Assembly (NCBI GenBank): GCA_028820655.1
Contig: JAPPIK010000002.1
Coordinates: 1 to 64,000 of the forward strand
Length of the DNA: 64,000 nucleotides
From: Candidatus Poribacteria bacterium
Lineage (GTDB): Bacteria; Poribacteria; WGA-4E; JAJDTR01
Direction: 5' to 3'
Part shown: positions 53,845 through 62,303 of the stretch, piece by piece
How positions within the stretch are numbered: the first letter of the stretch is position 1
Layout: each line of letters begins with the position of its first letter
The notes under the pieces: generated by a model
Seen by the model: only the letters and a program-made list of their open reading frames with translations
Told to the model about the DNA's origin: nothing
Database searches by the model: none
Program-made: the position numbers and the translations under genes

Positions 53845-54159
53845 ATGATACCCGGAGAATACATACTTGCGGAAGAAACCATAACCGCCAACGCCACGCG
53901 CGATACCATTGAGCTAACCGTCGCCAATAGCGGTGACAGGCCGATACAGGTCGGATCGCACTTTCACTTTTTTGAGGTCAACGCGGCACTGCAGTTTGAT
54001 CGAGAAAAGGCTTTTGGTATGAGATTAAATATCCCTTCCGGTGTTGCAGTTCGATTTGAACCGGGTGACGAGAAAACGGTCTCGCTCACTGAAATCGCCG
54101 GCAACCGGATTGTGCATGGATTAAACAATAAAACCAACGGACAAATAAACAAAAGGTAA
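53845..54159 (+). CDS. ureB: Urease subunit beta UreB
   Basis: This 104-aa beta subunit has the typical [13 protein letters not shown] start, [53 protein letters not shown] and a short polar tail. I use the ATG at 53845, where the family begins. GTG (53836) and TTG (53839) lie in frame upstream, and AGAGG at 53827-53831 is better spaced for TTG, so the exact start is uncertain by up to three codons. The gene lies between ureA and ureC in one transcript. Confidence 0.95.
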   Translation: MIPGEYILAEETITANATRDTIELTVANSGDRPIQVGSHFHFFEVNAALQFDREKAFGMRLNIPSGVAVRFEPGDEKTVSLTEIAGNRIVHGLNNKTNGQINKR

Positions 54160-54169
54160 AGAGTGTCGA

Positions 54170-55888
54170 ATGTCTCTTGAAATCACTCGACGCGTATACA
54201 CAGACATTTACGGCCCAACCGTAGGCGATAGGGTCCGCCTCGCCGATACCGAGTTGTTTATCGAAGTTGAGAAAGACCACACCGTCTATGGCGATGAGTC
54301 GAAGTTCGGAGGTGGAAAGACACTTCGCGATGGCATGGGTCAGATGCCGGGCGCCACAAGGGAAGACGGCGTCTTGGATCTTGTCCTGACAAATGCGCTG
54401 ATCCTTGACTATTGGGGAATTGTCAAGGCGGACATCGGAGTACGTAATGGCAAGATTGTTGGGATCGGCAAAGCCGGAAACCCAAACATCATGGATGGCG
54501 TCTCTGATGGCATGATCGTCGGAGCGGGCACCGAAGTCATAGCCGCCGAGGGGATGATTGTGACTCCCGGAGGACTTGACGTTCACATCCACTTTATCTG
54601 CCCACAGCAGATTGACGAAGCCCTCTCGTCGGGAATCACCACGATGATTGGCGGAGGTACGGGACCCGCCACCGGTACAAACGCCACGACCTGCACGCCC
54701 GGGGCGTGGAACATCGCGCGAATGCTCGAAGCCGCCGAGGGATTTCCGATTAACCTCGGCTTCTTGGGAAAAGGGAATTCGTCTCTGCCCGAGTCGCTGG
54801 TTGAACAGATTGACGCCGGGGCGTTGGGGCTAAAACTACACGAAGATTGGGGGACAACCCCCGCGGCGATTGATTGCTGTCTAGCTGTCGCTGACAATTA
54901 CGATGTGCAGGTCGCCATCCACACCGACACCCTGAACGAAGCTGGGTTCGTCGAAGATTCGATTGCCGCTTTCAAGGGGCGCACCATTCACACATACCAC
55001 ACCGAAGGCGCCGGCGGCGGACACGCCCCGGATATCATTAAGGTGTGCGGTCAAAGCAATGTGCTCCCCTCCTCGACCAATCCGACCCGACCATTCACGG
55101 TCAACACCATCGACGAACACCTCGACATGCTGATGGTGTGCCATCATTTGGATTCCTCCATCCCCGAAGACCTCGCCTTTGCAGAGTCTCGAATCCGACC
55201 GGAGACTATCGCCGCCGAAGATATTCTACATGATCTCGGTGCCTTCAGTATGATGGCTTCCGATTCTCAGGCGATGGGACGCGTCGGCGAAGTCATACTC
55301 CGCACATGGCAGACTGCCCACAAAATGAAAGTCCAGCGCGGGCCGCTCCCCGATGAAACGGGAGACAACGACAATGTCCGCGCGAAACGATACGTTGCCA
55401 AATTCGCCATTAACCCGGCAATCACGCACGGAATCAGCAACTACGTTGGTTCAATTGAAGTGGGCAAACTGGCGGACCTCGTGGTCTGGAATCCGGCGTT
55501 TTTTGGGGTTAAACCGCAACTCGTGCTAAAAGGAGGATTCCTTGTGTGGGCTGCCATGGGTGACGCAAACGCTTCGATTCCTACTCCGCAACCGGTGCTT
55601 GGGCGTCCGATGTTTGGCGCGTTTGGGCGTGTGCCGTATTCGGCATCCTACACGTTCGTCTCCCAGGCGGGAGTCGATGCAGAAGTCGGAAAACGTCTCG
55701 GGCTCCAAAAGCCGACCGTCCCCGTGATAAATTGCCGCGAGCTTGACAAATCCGGTATGGTCAACAACTCCTACCTGCCTAAGATTGAGGTCAACCCCGA
55801 GACGTACGAAGTCCGCGCCGACGGCGAACTTCTCACCTGCGAACCCGCCGAAATCCTTCCCATGGCACAGCGTTATTTTCTGTTTTGA
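54170..55888 (+). CDS. ureC: Urease subunit alpha UreC (catalytic)
   Basis: This 572-aa catalytic subunit hydrolyses urea to ammonia and carbamate at a di-nickel centre. All key motifs are present: [13 protein letters not shown] (nickel His pair), [11 protein letters not shown] (carbamylated Lys), [48 protein letters not shown] (flap Cys/His) and [14 protein letters not shown] (nickel Asp). The length is usual. SS replaces the common PK in the flap segment, a mild variation. It ends the ureDABC run. The next urease gene, ureE, is about 6 kb away. Confidence 0.98.
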   Translation: MSLEITRRVYTDIYGPTVGDRVRLADTELFIEVEKDHTVYGDESKFGGGKTLRDGMGQMPGATREDGVLDLVLTNALILDYWGIVKADIGVRNGKIVGIGKAGNPNIMDGVSDGMIVGAGTEVIAAEGMIVTPGGLDVHIHFICPQQIDEALSSGITTMIGGGTGPATGTNATTCTPGAWNIARMLEAAEGFPINLGFLGKGNSSLPESLVEQIDAGALGLKLHEDWGTTPAAIDCCLAVADNYDVQVAIHTDTLNEAGFVEDSIAAFKGRTIHTYHTEGAGGGHAPDIIKVCGQSNVLPSSTNPTRPFTVNTIDEHLDMLMVCHHLDSSIPEDLAFAESRIRPETIAAEDILHDLGAFSMMASDSQAMGRVGEVILRTWQTAHKMKVQRGPLPDETGDNDNVRAKRYVAKFAINPAITHGISNYVGSIEVGKLADLVVWNPAFFGVKPQLVLKGGFLVWAAMGDANASIPTPQPVLGRPMFGAFGRVPYSASYTFVSQAGVDAEVGKRLGLQKPTVPVINCRELDKSGMVNNSYLPKIEVNPETYEVRADGELLTCEPAEILPMAQRYFLF

Positions 55889-55933
55889 CGTAATTCCTGC
55901 CAGAATATTCGGTCACTTGCTTCTAGGTATTCC

Positions 55934-55963
55934 TTGATTTCCATCCTACCATTCCATTATAAT
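55934..55963 (+). promoter_or_regulatory. Predicted promoter upstream of rhodanese-like gene
   Basis: TTGATT (55934-55939), an 18-bp spacer and a perfect TATAAT (55958-55963) lie just after the ureC stop. The predicted start near 55970 gives a leader of about 59 bases with GAAAGG before the ATG at 56029. Confidence 0.45.
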
Positions 55964-56028
55964 TCGTCCTGCACTCAACGTGCACTCAATCTCTTCAATT
56001 TCACATTATTTGAAAGGTCAAGCACTTA

Positions 56029-56391
56029 ATGCAGGATAAGATCCGACACTACGAAGAAAAATTAGACCACGAAACAGACTCATGGGATCTCAATGATGCC
56101 ATCCTAAACGGCGAGAACATCCTCGTAATCGACGCTCGCTCCGCCGAGGCGTTCGCTGAAGAGCATATTCCGGGAGCCGTCAGTTTGCCGCATCGGATGA
56201 TGAATGCCGAGACCACATCGCATCTTGATCGGGAAGCACTCTATGTGACATACTGCGACGGTATCGGCTGCAACGCCTCAACGAAAGGGGCGCTCAAGAT
56301 GGCGCAGTTAGGATATCGCGTGAAGGAACTAATCGGCGGCTTGGATTGGTGGAAACGCGATGGCTATCCCACGGAAACGTCCGATGATTAA
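56029..56391 (+). CDS. Rhodanese-like domain protein
   Basis: This 120-aa single-domain rhodanese homology protein has LVIDARSAEAFAEEHIPGAVSLPHRMM (CH2A-like), an active loop TYCDGIGCNASTKGAL with the catalytic Cys in the usual position, and ELIGGLDWWKRDGYP at the end. Rhodaneses move sulfane sulfur, and single-domain forms may act in sulfur trafficking or stress. No signal peptide, so cytoplasmic. It has its own predicted promoter after ureC and stands before an ankyrin gene. The loop has a second Cys (CDGIGC), which may alter chemistry. Confidence 0.88.
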   Translation: MQDKIRHYEEKLDHETDSWDLNDAILNGENILVIDARSAEAFAEEHIPGAVSLPHRMMNAETTSHLDREALYVTYCDGIGCNASTKGALKMAQLGYRVKELIGGLDWWKRDGYPTETSDD

Positions 56392-56570
56392 TGTTCGCAC
56401 ACACAACCAACATCATTCGATTGTCCATAATACACTACCGCCTAATCCATCAAATATGGCGGATAGGAATCCCATGCCTTCGTGCCTATGTCTCCGGTTT
56501 TGAATCGCTGAATTACGAGGCATCGAACGCTTTACTCATTTGATCCGTCACAGAATCGAAGGGGCTGCCC

Positions 56571-57131
56571 ATGCAATACGACGAAGATTCACCATTCTAC
56601 AAACTGCTTGATACGAAGTATGAGGAAGAAGAGGAAGACCTTGGCATCGCCATCGTCGAATCTCATCCGGAGATCGCAAAATTGGAGTGGCCCGGTCCAG
56701 ATGAAGAGGGGCAGCCATTTATCAAAGGGAGCACGGCACTGCACTACGCCGCCAATGACGGGAAAGATCGGCTAGTCGTCAAACTTCTCGCACATGGCGC
56801 CGACATCAATGCCAGCAATGCGAATTGGTATCGCTCCGTGCTTTCTTGGGCTGCAAACAATGCGAGGATTTCAACCATCCGTTTGCTACTTGAAAACGGT
56901 GCCGACCCAAAATCTCTTGACGCCGTGCATGCCGCCGCCTATGGCGGATCCGCGTGCGGCGAAGGCGAAGAGGAAGAATATGCCGACTCACTACGGATTC
57001 TGATCGCGGCGGGAGCTGACATGAATGATCGAAGGCATTATCTCAACCAAACACCCCTTGGAATCGCGTTGAATAGCGGTAACAAAGGTGCAATCGAGTG
57101 TCTGTCTGGAATTGGCGCCGCGGAGGAATAG
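56571..57131 (+). CDS. Small ankyrin-repeat protein
   Basis: This 186-aa protein has about four ankyrin repeats: STALHYAANDGKDRLVVKLLAHGADINASNAN, RSVLSWAANNARISTIRLLLENGADPK, a degenerate repeat with an acidic insert (ACGEGEEEEYADSLRILIAAGADMND) and QTPLGIALNSGNKGAIECLSGIGA. The N-terminus is acidic (YEEEEEDLG). There is no signal peptide. It is much shorter than the ankyrin protein at 41441 and not obviously a recent copy. It is likely a cytoplasmic protein-binding module. The repeat array at 57219 follows it. Confidence 0.86.
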   Translation: MQYDEDSPFYKLLDTKYEEEEEDLGIAIVESHPEIAKLEWPGPDEEGQPFIKGSTALHYAANDGKDRLVVKLLAHGADINASNANWYRSVLSWAANNARISTIRLLLENGADPKSLDAVHAAAYGGSACGEGEEEEYADSLRILIAAGADMNDRRHYLNQTPLGIALNSGNKGAIECLSGIGAAEE

Positions 57132-57218
57132 ATTCAGCGTAACTGTTCGTTGCCTCGATTGGTTCGTAGTATTACAAATCATCGCACCATCGGTTTAGCA
57201 TGCAAGTCCCCGATTAAT

Positions 57219-57643
57219 CGGAATTATCACTGTACCTCCCTATTCGGAGCGGTCCCGGGTCCCCCGCTCGGTCTGGATTGACAAATCCAGACCCATAGAT
57301 TAAACAGTCACTAATGTACTTTGTCTAACGCACCAACACAGAGCTAGAACATACTCAACGGAATTGTCACTGTACTTCACTATTCGGAGCGGTTCCTGGC
57401 CCCCCGCTCGGTCTGGATTGGCAAATCCAGACCCATAGATTAAACAGATACGAATTAGCTTTGTCTAAAACACCAACACAGATCTAGAACATACTCAATC
57501 GGAATTAGCACTGTACTTCCCTAATCGGAGCGGTCCCGGCCCCTCCCCCCGCTCGGCCTGGATTGGCAAATCCAGACCGATAGATTAAACAGTCACTAAT
57601 GTACTTTGTCTAACGCACCAACGCAAATTTAGAACATACTCAA
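57219..57643. repeat. Three tandem 140-bp repeats with conserved hairpins
   Basis: Three direct copies lie at 57219-57358, 57359-57499 and 57500-57643, each opening with CGGAATT and ending near AACATACTCAA. Each contains an outer GAGCGG/CCGCTC arm pair and then a hairpin of GGTCTGGATT, a 4-base loop and AATCCAGACC (57270-57293, 57410-57433, 57555-57578). In copy 3 one stem base is changed. The conservation is highest around the stems. The array fills most of the 540-bp gap between the ankyrin and SIMPL genes. It does not look like CRISPR (no spacers) and has no open frame. Confidence 0.85.
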
Positions 57644-57671
57644 GAACAGTTATAATTGGGAGACTCCGATC

Positions 57672-58403
57672 GTGAACAACGCCAAAGCTCTCATACCACT
57701 CGGTTTTTTGCTCGCACTCGGTCTTGTAATTTCGACATACCTCGTTACTAATGTAGCGCGAGACATCCTCATGGCTCACCAAATTATCAAGGTAAGAGGA
57801 TATGCCGAGATTCCCGTCGAGTCTGATTTGGCAGGTTGGCAAATCACCGTGAAAGCGAAAGACAGTAACGTCGCATATGCATATCCAATCCTCGCATCAC
57901 ATCGCGATGACGTGCTGACTTTTCTTGAAGAAAACGGAGTGAAACCGGTAGAAATCAAGATCAATCCGGTTCAAATGCGCGAGCGGATGAAGCGGACCGA
58001 AAAGGGACACGAGACGAGCGAGATTGAGGCTTTCCAACTATCACAGGATATTACGGTCAAATCGAAGGACGTGCACAACATTTCAAGAATGGCAATGTCT
58101 ATAGCAGATCTTCTCGGACGTGGAGTTCACCTAAAGACCGAAATGCCCAGTTACTACTACACGGGAGTCAACGCCTTGAAGAGTCAGTTGCTCGTCGAGG
58201 CGACCAAAGATGCACGAATGCGGGCGAAGACTTTGGCTGAAGGCAGCGGCGCAAATCTGGGACCGCTCCGCGCCGCACGTCAAGGCGTATTCAGCGTTCA
58301 ATCCGCGGACGCAAGCAGCATAGCCGAAAAACCCGGTGATGATGTTTCGTCTATAGCCAAGAAAGTCACCGCAGTCGTAACATTCGACTATGTAATGCGA
58401 TGA
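57672..58403 (+). CDS. SIMPL-domain (DUF541) protein
   Basis: This 243-aa protein has an N-terminal membrane helix (LIPLGFLLALGLVISTYLVTNVA) and a SIMPL/DUF541 domain: IIKVRGYAEIPVESDLAGWQITVKAKDSN, EENGVKPVEIKINPVQMRERM, QDITVKSKDVHNISRMAMSIADLL, LLVEATKDARMRAKTLAEGSGANLGPLRAARQGVFSVQ and KVTAVVTFDYVM. Members are periplasmic or membrane-anchored proteins of unclear function, some linked to stress. The start is GTG at 57672 with GGGAG about 9 bases upstream, just outside the third 140-bp repeat. Confidence 0.87.
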   Translation: MNNAKALIPLGFLLALGLVISTYLVTNVARDILMAHQIIKVRGYAEIPVESDLAGWQITVKAKDSNVAYAYPILASHRDDVLTFLEENGVKPVEIKINPVQMRERMKRTEKGHETSEIEAFQLSQDITVKSKDVHNISRMAMSIADLLGRGVHLKTEMPSYYYTGVNALKSQLLVEATKDARMRAKTLAEGSGANLGPLRAARQGVFSVQSADASSIAEKPGDDVSSIAKKVTAVVTFDYVMR

Positions 58404-58492
58404 AACATGATACCCCCTTCCACCAGCGCGAAATCGAAAGAGTTTTGTTTCTCTCCCGCAGCAACTGAACCCTGATTCTTGGGAAAACTGGA

Positions 58493-58969
58493 ATGAGTGA
58501 AAAAGAGGTTTCAATATACACGGACGGCGCCTGCCTGGGGAATCCCGGCAGCGGTGGATACGGCGTCGTGCTTTGTTATCACGGCAACCAGAAGCAGTTG
58601 TCCGGAGGATTTCGTCTCACCACAAACAACCGGATGGAGATTATGGCAGCCATCGTCGGATTAGAGGCGTTAAAAACCCGCTGTACGGTACATCTTTACA
58701 CCGATTCCAAATACTTGGCTGATGCCATGACAAAGGGATGGGCACAGCGCTGGAAGATGAATGGGTGGCGGCGAAACAAGAGAGAAAAAGCCGTAAATCC
58801 GGACTTATGGTCGAAACTGCTGAAATTGTGCGGGCAACATACCGTGAGTTTTCGCTGGATAAAGGGGCACGCGGGTCACGAATGGAATGAAATCTGCGAC
58901 AGGCTTTCAAAGCAAGCCGCAAGCGAGAACAACCTTCCCGATGACAATGGATATATCTCCAATCAGTAG
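58493..58969 (+). CDS. rnhA: Ribonuclease HI
   Basis: This 158-aa enzyme degrades RNA in RNA-DNA hybrids, for example primers and R-loops. The catalytic carboxylates are visible in [11 protein letters not shown] (Asp), [10 protein letters not shown] (Glu), [11 protein letters not shown] (Asp) and [12 protein letters not shown] (Asp), with GHAGHEWNE holding the conserved His. The basic handle ([24 protein letters not shown]) is complete. It is a cytoplasmic housekeeping enzyme located inside the accessory block that splits the urease genes. Confidence 0.96.
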   Translation: MSEKEVSIYTDGACLGNPGSGGYGVVLCYHGNQKQLSGGFRLTTNNRMEIMAAIVGLEALKTRCTVHLYTDSKYLADAMTKGWAQRWKMNGWRRNKREKAVNPDLWSKLLKLCGQHTVSFRWIKGHAGHEWNEICDRLSKQAASENNLPDDNGYISNQ

Positions 58970-59200
58970 AATCCTCTTTAGAAGAACCAAGCAAAATTAA
59001 CCTTCAAGCGCTTAGCATGCGGGCGCATAGCGAAACATTATGTCCTAGTTTCAAGCGAATTTAGGAAGGAAACCTGAATTTTACAACAAGCCAATAATTT
59101 CAATGACAAGGTGCTTAATCCATCGCTGATGTATCATTTGATGTACTATAGCGATTAGATGGTAGACTGAAAGAATGATACTCAGAATTCGGAGTCATCT

Positions 59201-59482
59201 ATGTTCGAACGGATTTTGAATCGAATTCGAGAAAAAGTTCGAACGCTTGAGTATGTGATGTCGATCCATGCCGAGGAAGAAATGAACGATGATGGGTTGA
59301 CCATCTACGACATTGAGCATGTTCTCCTCAATGGCGAGATTGTTTCAAGGCAGAAGGACCTGCTGACTGGCGAATGGAAATATCTCGTAGAAGATCGAAC
59401 ATTAGGTTCAGAGGCCGTCGTTGTTGTGACTAAACTGAGTTTAACTAGCAAATTAGTCATCATCACTGTCTATGTCGAATAA
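59201..59482 (+). CDS. DUF4258-type protein, candidate toxin of a toxin-antitoxin pair
   Basis: This 93-aa protein resembles DUF4258 (TLEYVMSIHAEEEMNDDGLTIYDIEHVLLNGEIVSRQKDLLTGEWKYLVEDRTLGSEAVVVVTKLSLTSKLVIITVYVE by parts: HAEEEM, DIEHVLLNGEIV and VIITVY). This fold is related to RelE/BrnT-type small proteins. It is followed 19 bp later by a zinc-finger gene of the YgiT type. DUF4258 and YgiT-like genes are commonly paired, so a toxin-antitoxin function is likely but unproven. The predicted start ATG lies at 59201. Confidence 0.75.
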   Translation: MFERILNRIREKVRTLEYVMSIHAEEEMNDDGLTIYDIEHVLLNGEIVSRQKDLLTGEWKYLVEDRTLGSEAVVVVTKLSLTSKLVIITVYVE

Positions 59483-59501
59483 AATATCAGGAGGCAGTAC
59501 T

Positions 59502-59729
59502 ATGGTATGCGATCTTTGCGGAAAAACCGGAGTACGCCGGCGTTTTATTTCGAAGAGTTACGGGAGCGGAGAGTCACTTCTTGTGATTGAAGGTGTACCG
59601 GTAATGAGTTGTCCCCATTGTGGCGAGAGCTACCTGACCGGTCATACACTGCACGAAGTAGAGCGAATCAAACGCCAACGAGAAGGAATTGCGACTAAAC
59701 GCCCGGTGGCGGTCGCCGCTTTTGGATAA
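59502..59729 (+). CDS. YgiT-type zinc-finger protein, candidate antitoxin
   Basis: This 75-aa protein (from the ATG at 59502) has two CxxC knuckles, CDLC and CPHC, around a short beta domain (VIEGVPVMSCPHCGESYLTGHTLHEVERIKRQRE), the MqsA/YgiT N-terminal zinc-finger pattern. AGGAGG lies about 8 bases upstream and decides the start; an earlier ATG at 59472 overlaps the end of the DUF4258 gene. No helix-turn-helix domain follows, so DNA binding would need a partner. Confidence 0.8.
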   Translation: MVCDLCGKTGVRRRFISKSYGSGESLLVIEGVPVMSCPHCGESYLTGHTLHEVERIKRQREGIATKRPVAVAAFG

Positions 59730-60013
59730 TCTGCACAGAACGATAATCTCCATTTGAAATCGGATTGCAAATGTTCTAACCTCGGTATTTTAGTCTACAG
59801 CGCATGCAAACATACTCAACCCTGAATGGGTGAAAATTGTTCAAATCCTCCCGTTGGGAATAGCGTTGGGATTTCTCTTCAAAACGACCGGACTAGAAAT
59901 CTGCATCGTTGCCCATGGGATCTTCAACCTAAAAATGATGTGCTTGAGTCCATATCTCCTAACGCAGTTTCATTGAGGTCGAATCGAGAGATGTACATAA
60001 GGAACGCCGTGCT

Positions 60014-60844
60014 ATGCTTATGTTCGACATTCTGCAAAGCATGAATCCAAACCTCGATCCGGCGGAAGCCAAACTGCACCTCGCAACTTGGAATGGGGTG
60101 GAACAGCCAATTGATGTTTATCTTGCCGGCAACTTCAGCGACTGGCAGAGTTGGCAAAGTAAGAAGAATTTTGAGCGCAAAATGGTAGTATCTTTAATTA
60201 ATCCACCTCACCAAAAGTATAAATGGCTATTCGCGGGGGTCTATCAATCGGCCGGTGTAGAACGAAAGTGGTCAGAGCGCCATCAAACGCATCACTACTG
60301 GTACGAGTTAACTGAACACATAGACTACAAAGAGATGAACGGACGCATGGTGGTAACATTCACCAAGCCGAGCCGTGGGTCGTACCTATACGCAGAGAAA
60401 TGGTGCAGTCGGATTTTCCTCAGTGAGATTTACGCTGAAAAGCAATCTATCGGTGAATTTCCGGGCTTCAAAGCCGTTAACCTCACAAAGGCGCAACTCG
60501 ATCTTATCGTGCAGAAAGCGCCTGAATCGTGGTACACCGCACTCTCCAATGTGGCAGGGGTATACATGGTTTCCGATACCGTAACCGGAAGGTTTTACGT
60601 TGGCAGCGCCTATGGTGAGGGTGGAATATGGCACCGCTGGTCGGAATACGCAAACAATGGACACGGTGGAAACGTGGAACTCAAAGAATTGATCGCCGAT
60701 AAGGGATTGAAATATACCGAGAATTTTCGTTTTTCAATCCTTGAGATATCGGACTTGCACGACAGCCACGACAACATTCTTCAGCGAGAATCACATTGGA
60801 AAGATATTTTAATGTCTCGCATCTACGGATTGAACGCAAACTAG
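60014..60844 (+). CDS. GIY-YIG nuclease-domain protein
   Basis: This 276-aa protein ends in a GIY-YIG domain, about residues 180-275: AGVYMVSDTVTGRFYVGSAYGEGGIWHRWSEYA (GVY and YVG, with a conserved Arg/Trp-rich follow-up), FRFSILEIS and ILQRESHWKDILMSRIYGLNAN (the metal-binding Glu is probably in QRESHWK). The N-terminal 170 residues (IDVYLAGNFSDWQSWQSKKNFERKMVVSL, KYKWLFAGVYQSAG) match no domain I recognise with confidence. Such proteins may be DNA-cleaving enzymes in repair, restriction or homing-type elements. It starts at ATG 60014, after 284 bp of spacer with no clear promoter. It has no signal peptide. Confidence 0.85.
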   Translation: MLMFDILQSMNPNLDPAEAKLHLATWNGVEQPIDVYLAGNFSDWQSWQSKKNFERKMVVSLINPPHQKYKWLFAGVYQSAGVERKWSERHQTHHYWYELTEHIDYKEMNGRMVVTFTKPSRGSYLYAEKWCSRIFLSEIYAEKQSIGEFPGFKAVNLTKAQLDLIVQKAPESWYTALSNVAGVYMVSDTVTGRFYVGSAYGEGGIWHRWSEYANNGHGGNVELKELIADKGLKYTENFRFSILEISDLHDSHDNILQRESHWKDILMSRIYGLNAN

Positions 60845-60941
60845 GATTCGATTGAAAACGTGAACCGGCAGACCGCTAAACTGCCGCTCGTTTCGGTGTC
60901 GGGCGAGCCCGCATATTACTTTCAACAAGGTGAACAGAACC

Positions 60942-61331
60942 ATGATTAAAAGAATTGCGACTGCCGCAATCTATGTGACCGATCAGGAAGTTGCCAACCG
61001 CTTCTGGGAAGCGCAAGTCGGGTTTGAAATTCGTAGAGACTTGTCCATGGGCGCCGAAGCCAGATGGGTTGAAATGGCGCCGCCGGGTGCCGATTCCTGC
61101 ATTGTCATTTTTCCGAAGAGCATGATGGACGATTGGCATGAGCGAAAGCCGTCGCTCGTGTTTGAATGCGGCGATATTGAAGAAACCCACAAGTCAATGT
61201 CGGCGCGTGGCGTGGAGTTTTCTCAAGAGCCTAAAGAAATGCCGTGGGGAAAATTCGCCATCTTCCTCGATCCGGAGGGCAATTGGTACGGCCTGCGGGA
61301 AATACCAGAATTAAACTCTCAACGTGACTAG
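60942..61331 (+). CDS. VOC-family (glyoxalase/bleomycin-resistance fold) protein
   Basis: This 129-aa single-domain VOC protein has IKRIATAAIYVTDQEVANRFWEAQVGFEIRRD, ARWVEMAPPGADSCIVIF, PSLVFECGDIEETHKSMSARGVEFSQEPKEMPWGKFAIFLDPEGNWYGLRE. The DPEGN end is typical. The family includes glyoxalases, dioxygenases and drug-binding proteins; the activity cannot be deduced. I use the ATG at 60942 (AAGGTG about 9 bases upstream) rather than the GTG four codons earlier. It is probably cytoplasmic. Confidence 0.88.
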   Translation: MIKRIATAAIYVTDQEVANRFWEAQVGFEIRRDLSMGAEARWVEMAPPGADSCIVIFPKSMMDDWHERKPSLVFECGDIEETHKSMSARGVEFSQEPKEMPWGKFAIFLDPEGNWYGLREIPELNSQRD

Positions 61332-61367
61332 GCAAGCCGGGCATCTAGGCCGGGGAATGGACACACG

Positions 61368-61835
61368 TTGGTACGCCTAATCGTGATATACTGCATTTTC
61401 TCGCCGTTGTGCGGATGTGACATCCTTAGACTAGGCGATGACCGACATGTTGACACCCAATCACTGCTAGACGACAATCGAAAGATGTGGGATTCGCAGA
61501 TGGCGCCCAACTATCGATTTGACTTCCGATGGTCCTGCTACTGCACTATGGACTTTGTCGCTGAAGTCAATATCACGGTGCGCGAAAATCGGATTCACGG
61601 TGCTGTTCTTGTCGAAGGCGATGTTCCGATTCCTCTCGACGACGCCATTGAACGCTACAAAGCTATGGATAACCTCTTCGATCTTCTACAGTCGGCAATC
61701 GACGAGAATGCTTATACAATATCGGCAAAATATCACCCCGAGTTGGGGTATCCAACCGATGTGTGGATTGACTACGAACAGCACTCGGTAGACGAAGAAC
61801 TCGGGTTCTCAATTCACAATCTAATCCTTGAATAG
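61368..61835 (+). CDS. DUF6174-like lipoprotein
   Basis: This protein of about 155 aa begins (TTG at 61368) with a short lipoprotein signal (LIVIYCIFSPLCGC, lipobox Cys). The mature part has a segment characteristic of DUF6174-type proteins (WDSQMAPNYRFDFRWSCYCTMDFVAEVNITVRENRIHGA, MDNLFDLLQSAIDENAYTISAKYHPELGYPTDVWIDYEQH SVDEELGFSIHNLIL by parts). The function is unknown. The start is the least certain point, as no ATG is available. It lies 18 bp before ureE and could share its transcript. Confidence 0.65.
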   Translation: MVRLIVIYCIFSPLCGCDILRLGDDRHVDTQSLLDDNRKMWDSQMAPNYRFDFRWSCYCTMDFVAEVNITVRENRIHGAVLVEGDVPIPLDDAIERYKAMDNLFDLLQSAIDENAYTISAKYHPELGYPTDVWIDYEQHSVDEELGFSIHNLILE

Positions 61836-61853
61836 TCATATACCGGAAGCACA

Positions 61854-62303
61854 ATGCTCCTCGCCCAAGAGATCGTCACAGAAGTTGCCAAAGTCTCGTC
61901 GCTAGAGCGCGATGTAGTAAAGTTGGATTGGGAATCTCGTCAAAAGTGCCGCCAAAGACTCAAGTCGGAAGCCGGACGGGAGATCGGTCTCGCACTGCCT
62001 ACCGGGACGGTATTACTCCCCGGAAACATCTTGTACCGGGATGCCGAAGTGGAAATTGTGGTTGAAGGGGCGCCCGAAAAGGTTTTTGTTCTTCGTCCGG
62101 AATCGACCGAGGATTACGGTCTAACCTGTTACCAGATAGGAAATCTTCATCGCGCCATCGGATTCGATAACGGCGCAATTCTCGTTCCTTATGAACCCGT
62201 GCTTGAGAATCAATTCTGCCGCTTGGGATTTCAATACACCATTGAGGAACGCACCTTCACTCACGCTGCCCGCCAATCCGCACCTCACGCGCATGCCCAC
62301 TGA
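61854..62303 (+). CDS. ureE: Urease accessory protein UreE
   Basis: This 149-aa nickel metallochaperone has LDWESRQKCRQRLKSEAGREIGLALPTGTVLLPGNILY in its peptide-binding half and CYQIGNLHRAIGFDNGAILVPYEPVLENQFCRLGF in the metal half. The C-terminal tail HAARQSAPHAHAH is a short His-rich nickel-binding extension. It delivers nickel to the UreDFG-urease complex. Its end overlaps the ureF start by 11 bases. Confidence 0.95.
   Translation: MLLAQEIVTEVAKVSSLERDVVKLDWESRQKCRQRLKSEAGREIGLALPTGTVLLPGNILYRDAEVEIVVEGAPEKVFVLRPESTEDYGLTCYQIGNLHRAIGFDNGAILVPYEPVLENQFCRLGFQYTIEERTFTHAARQSAPHAHAH

Noticed and set aside
57219-57643. CRISPR array
   Set aside because: The three units are contiguous 140-bp copies without unique spacers, and no cas gene is present.
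57628-57656. TATAAT before the SIMPL gene as its promoter
   Set aside because: The start of transcription would fall near 57663, after the GGGAG ribosome site at 57658-57662, so it cannot produce a translatable leader. The -35 match is also weak.
59826-60044. Small plus-strand frame before the GIY-YIG gene
   Set aside because: It has no domain or ribosome site, and it overlaps the GIY-YIG start in another frame.
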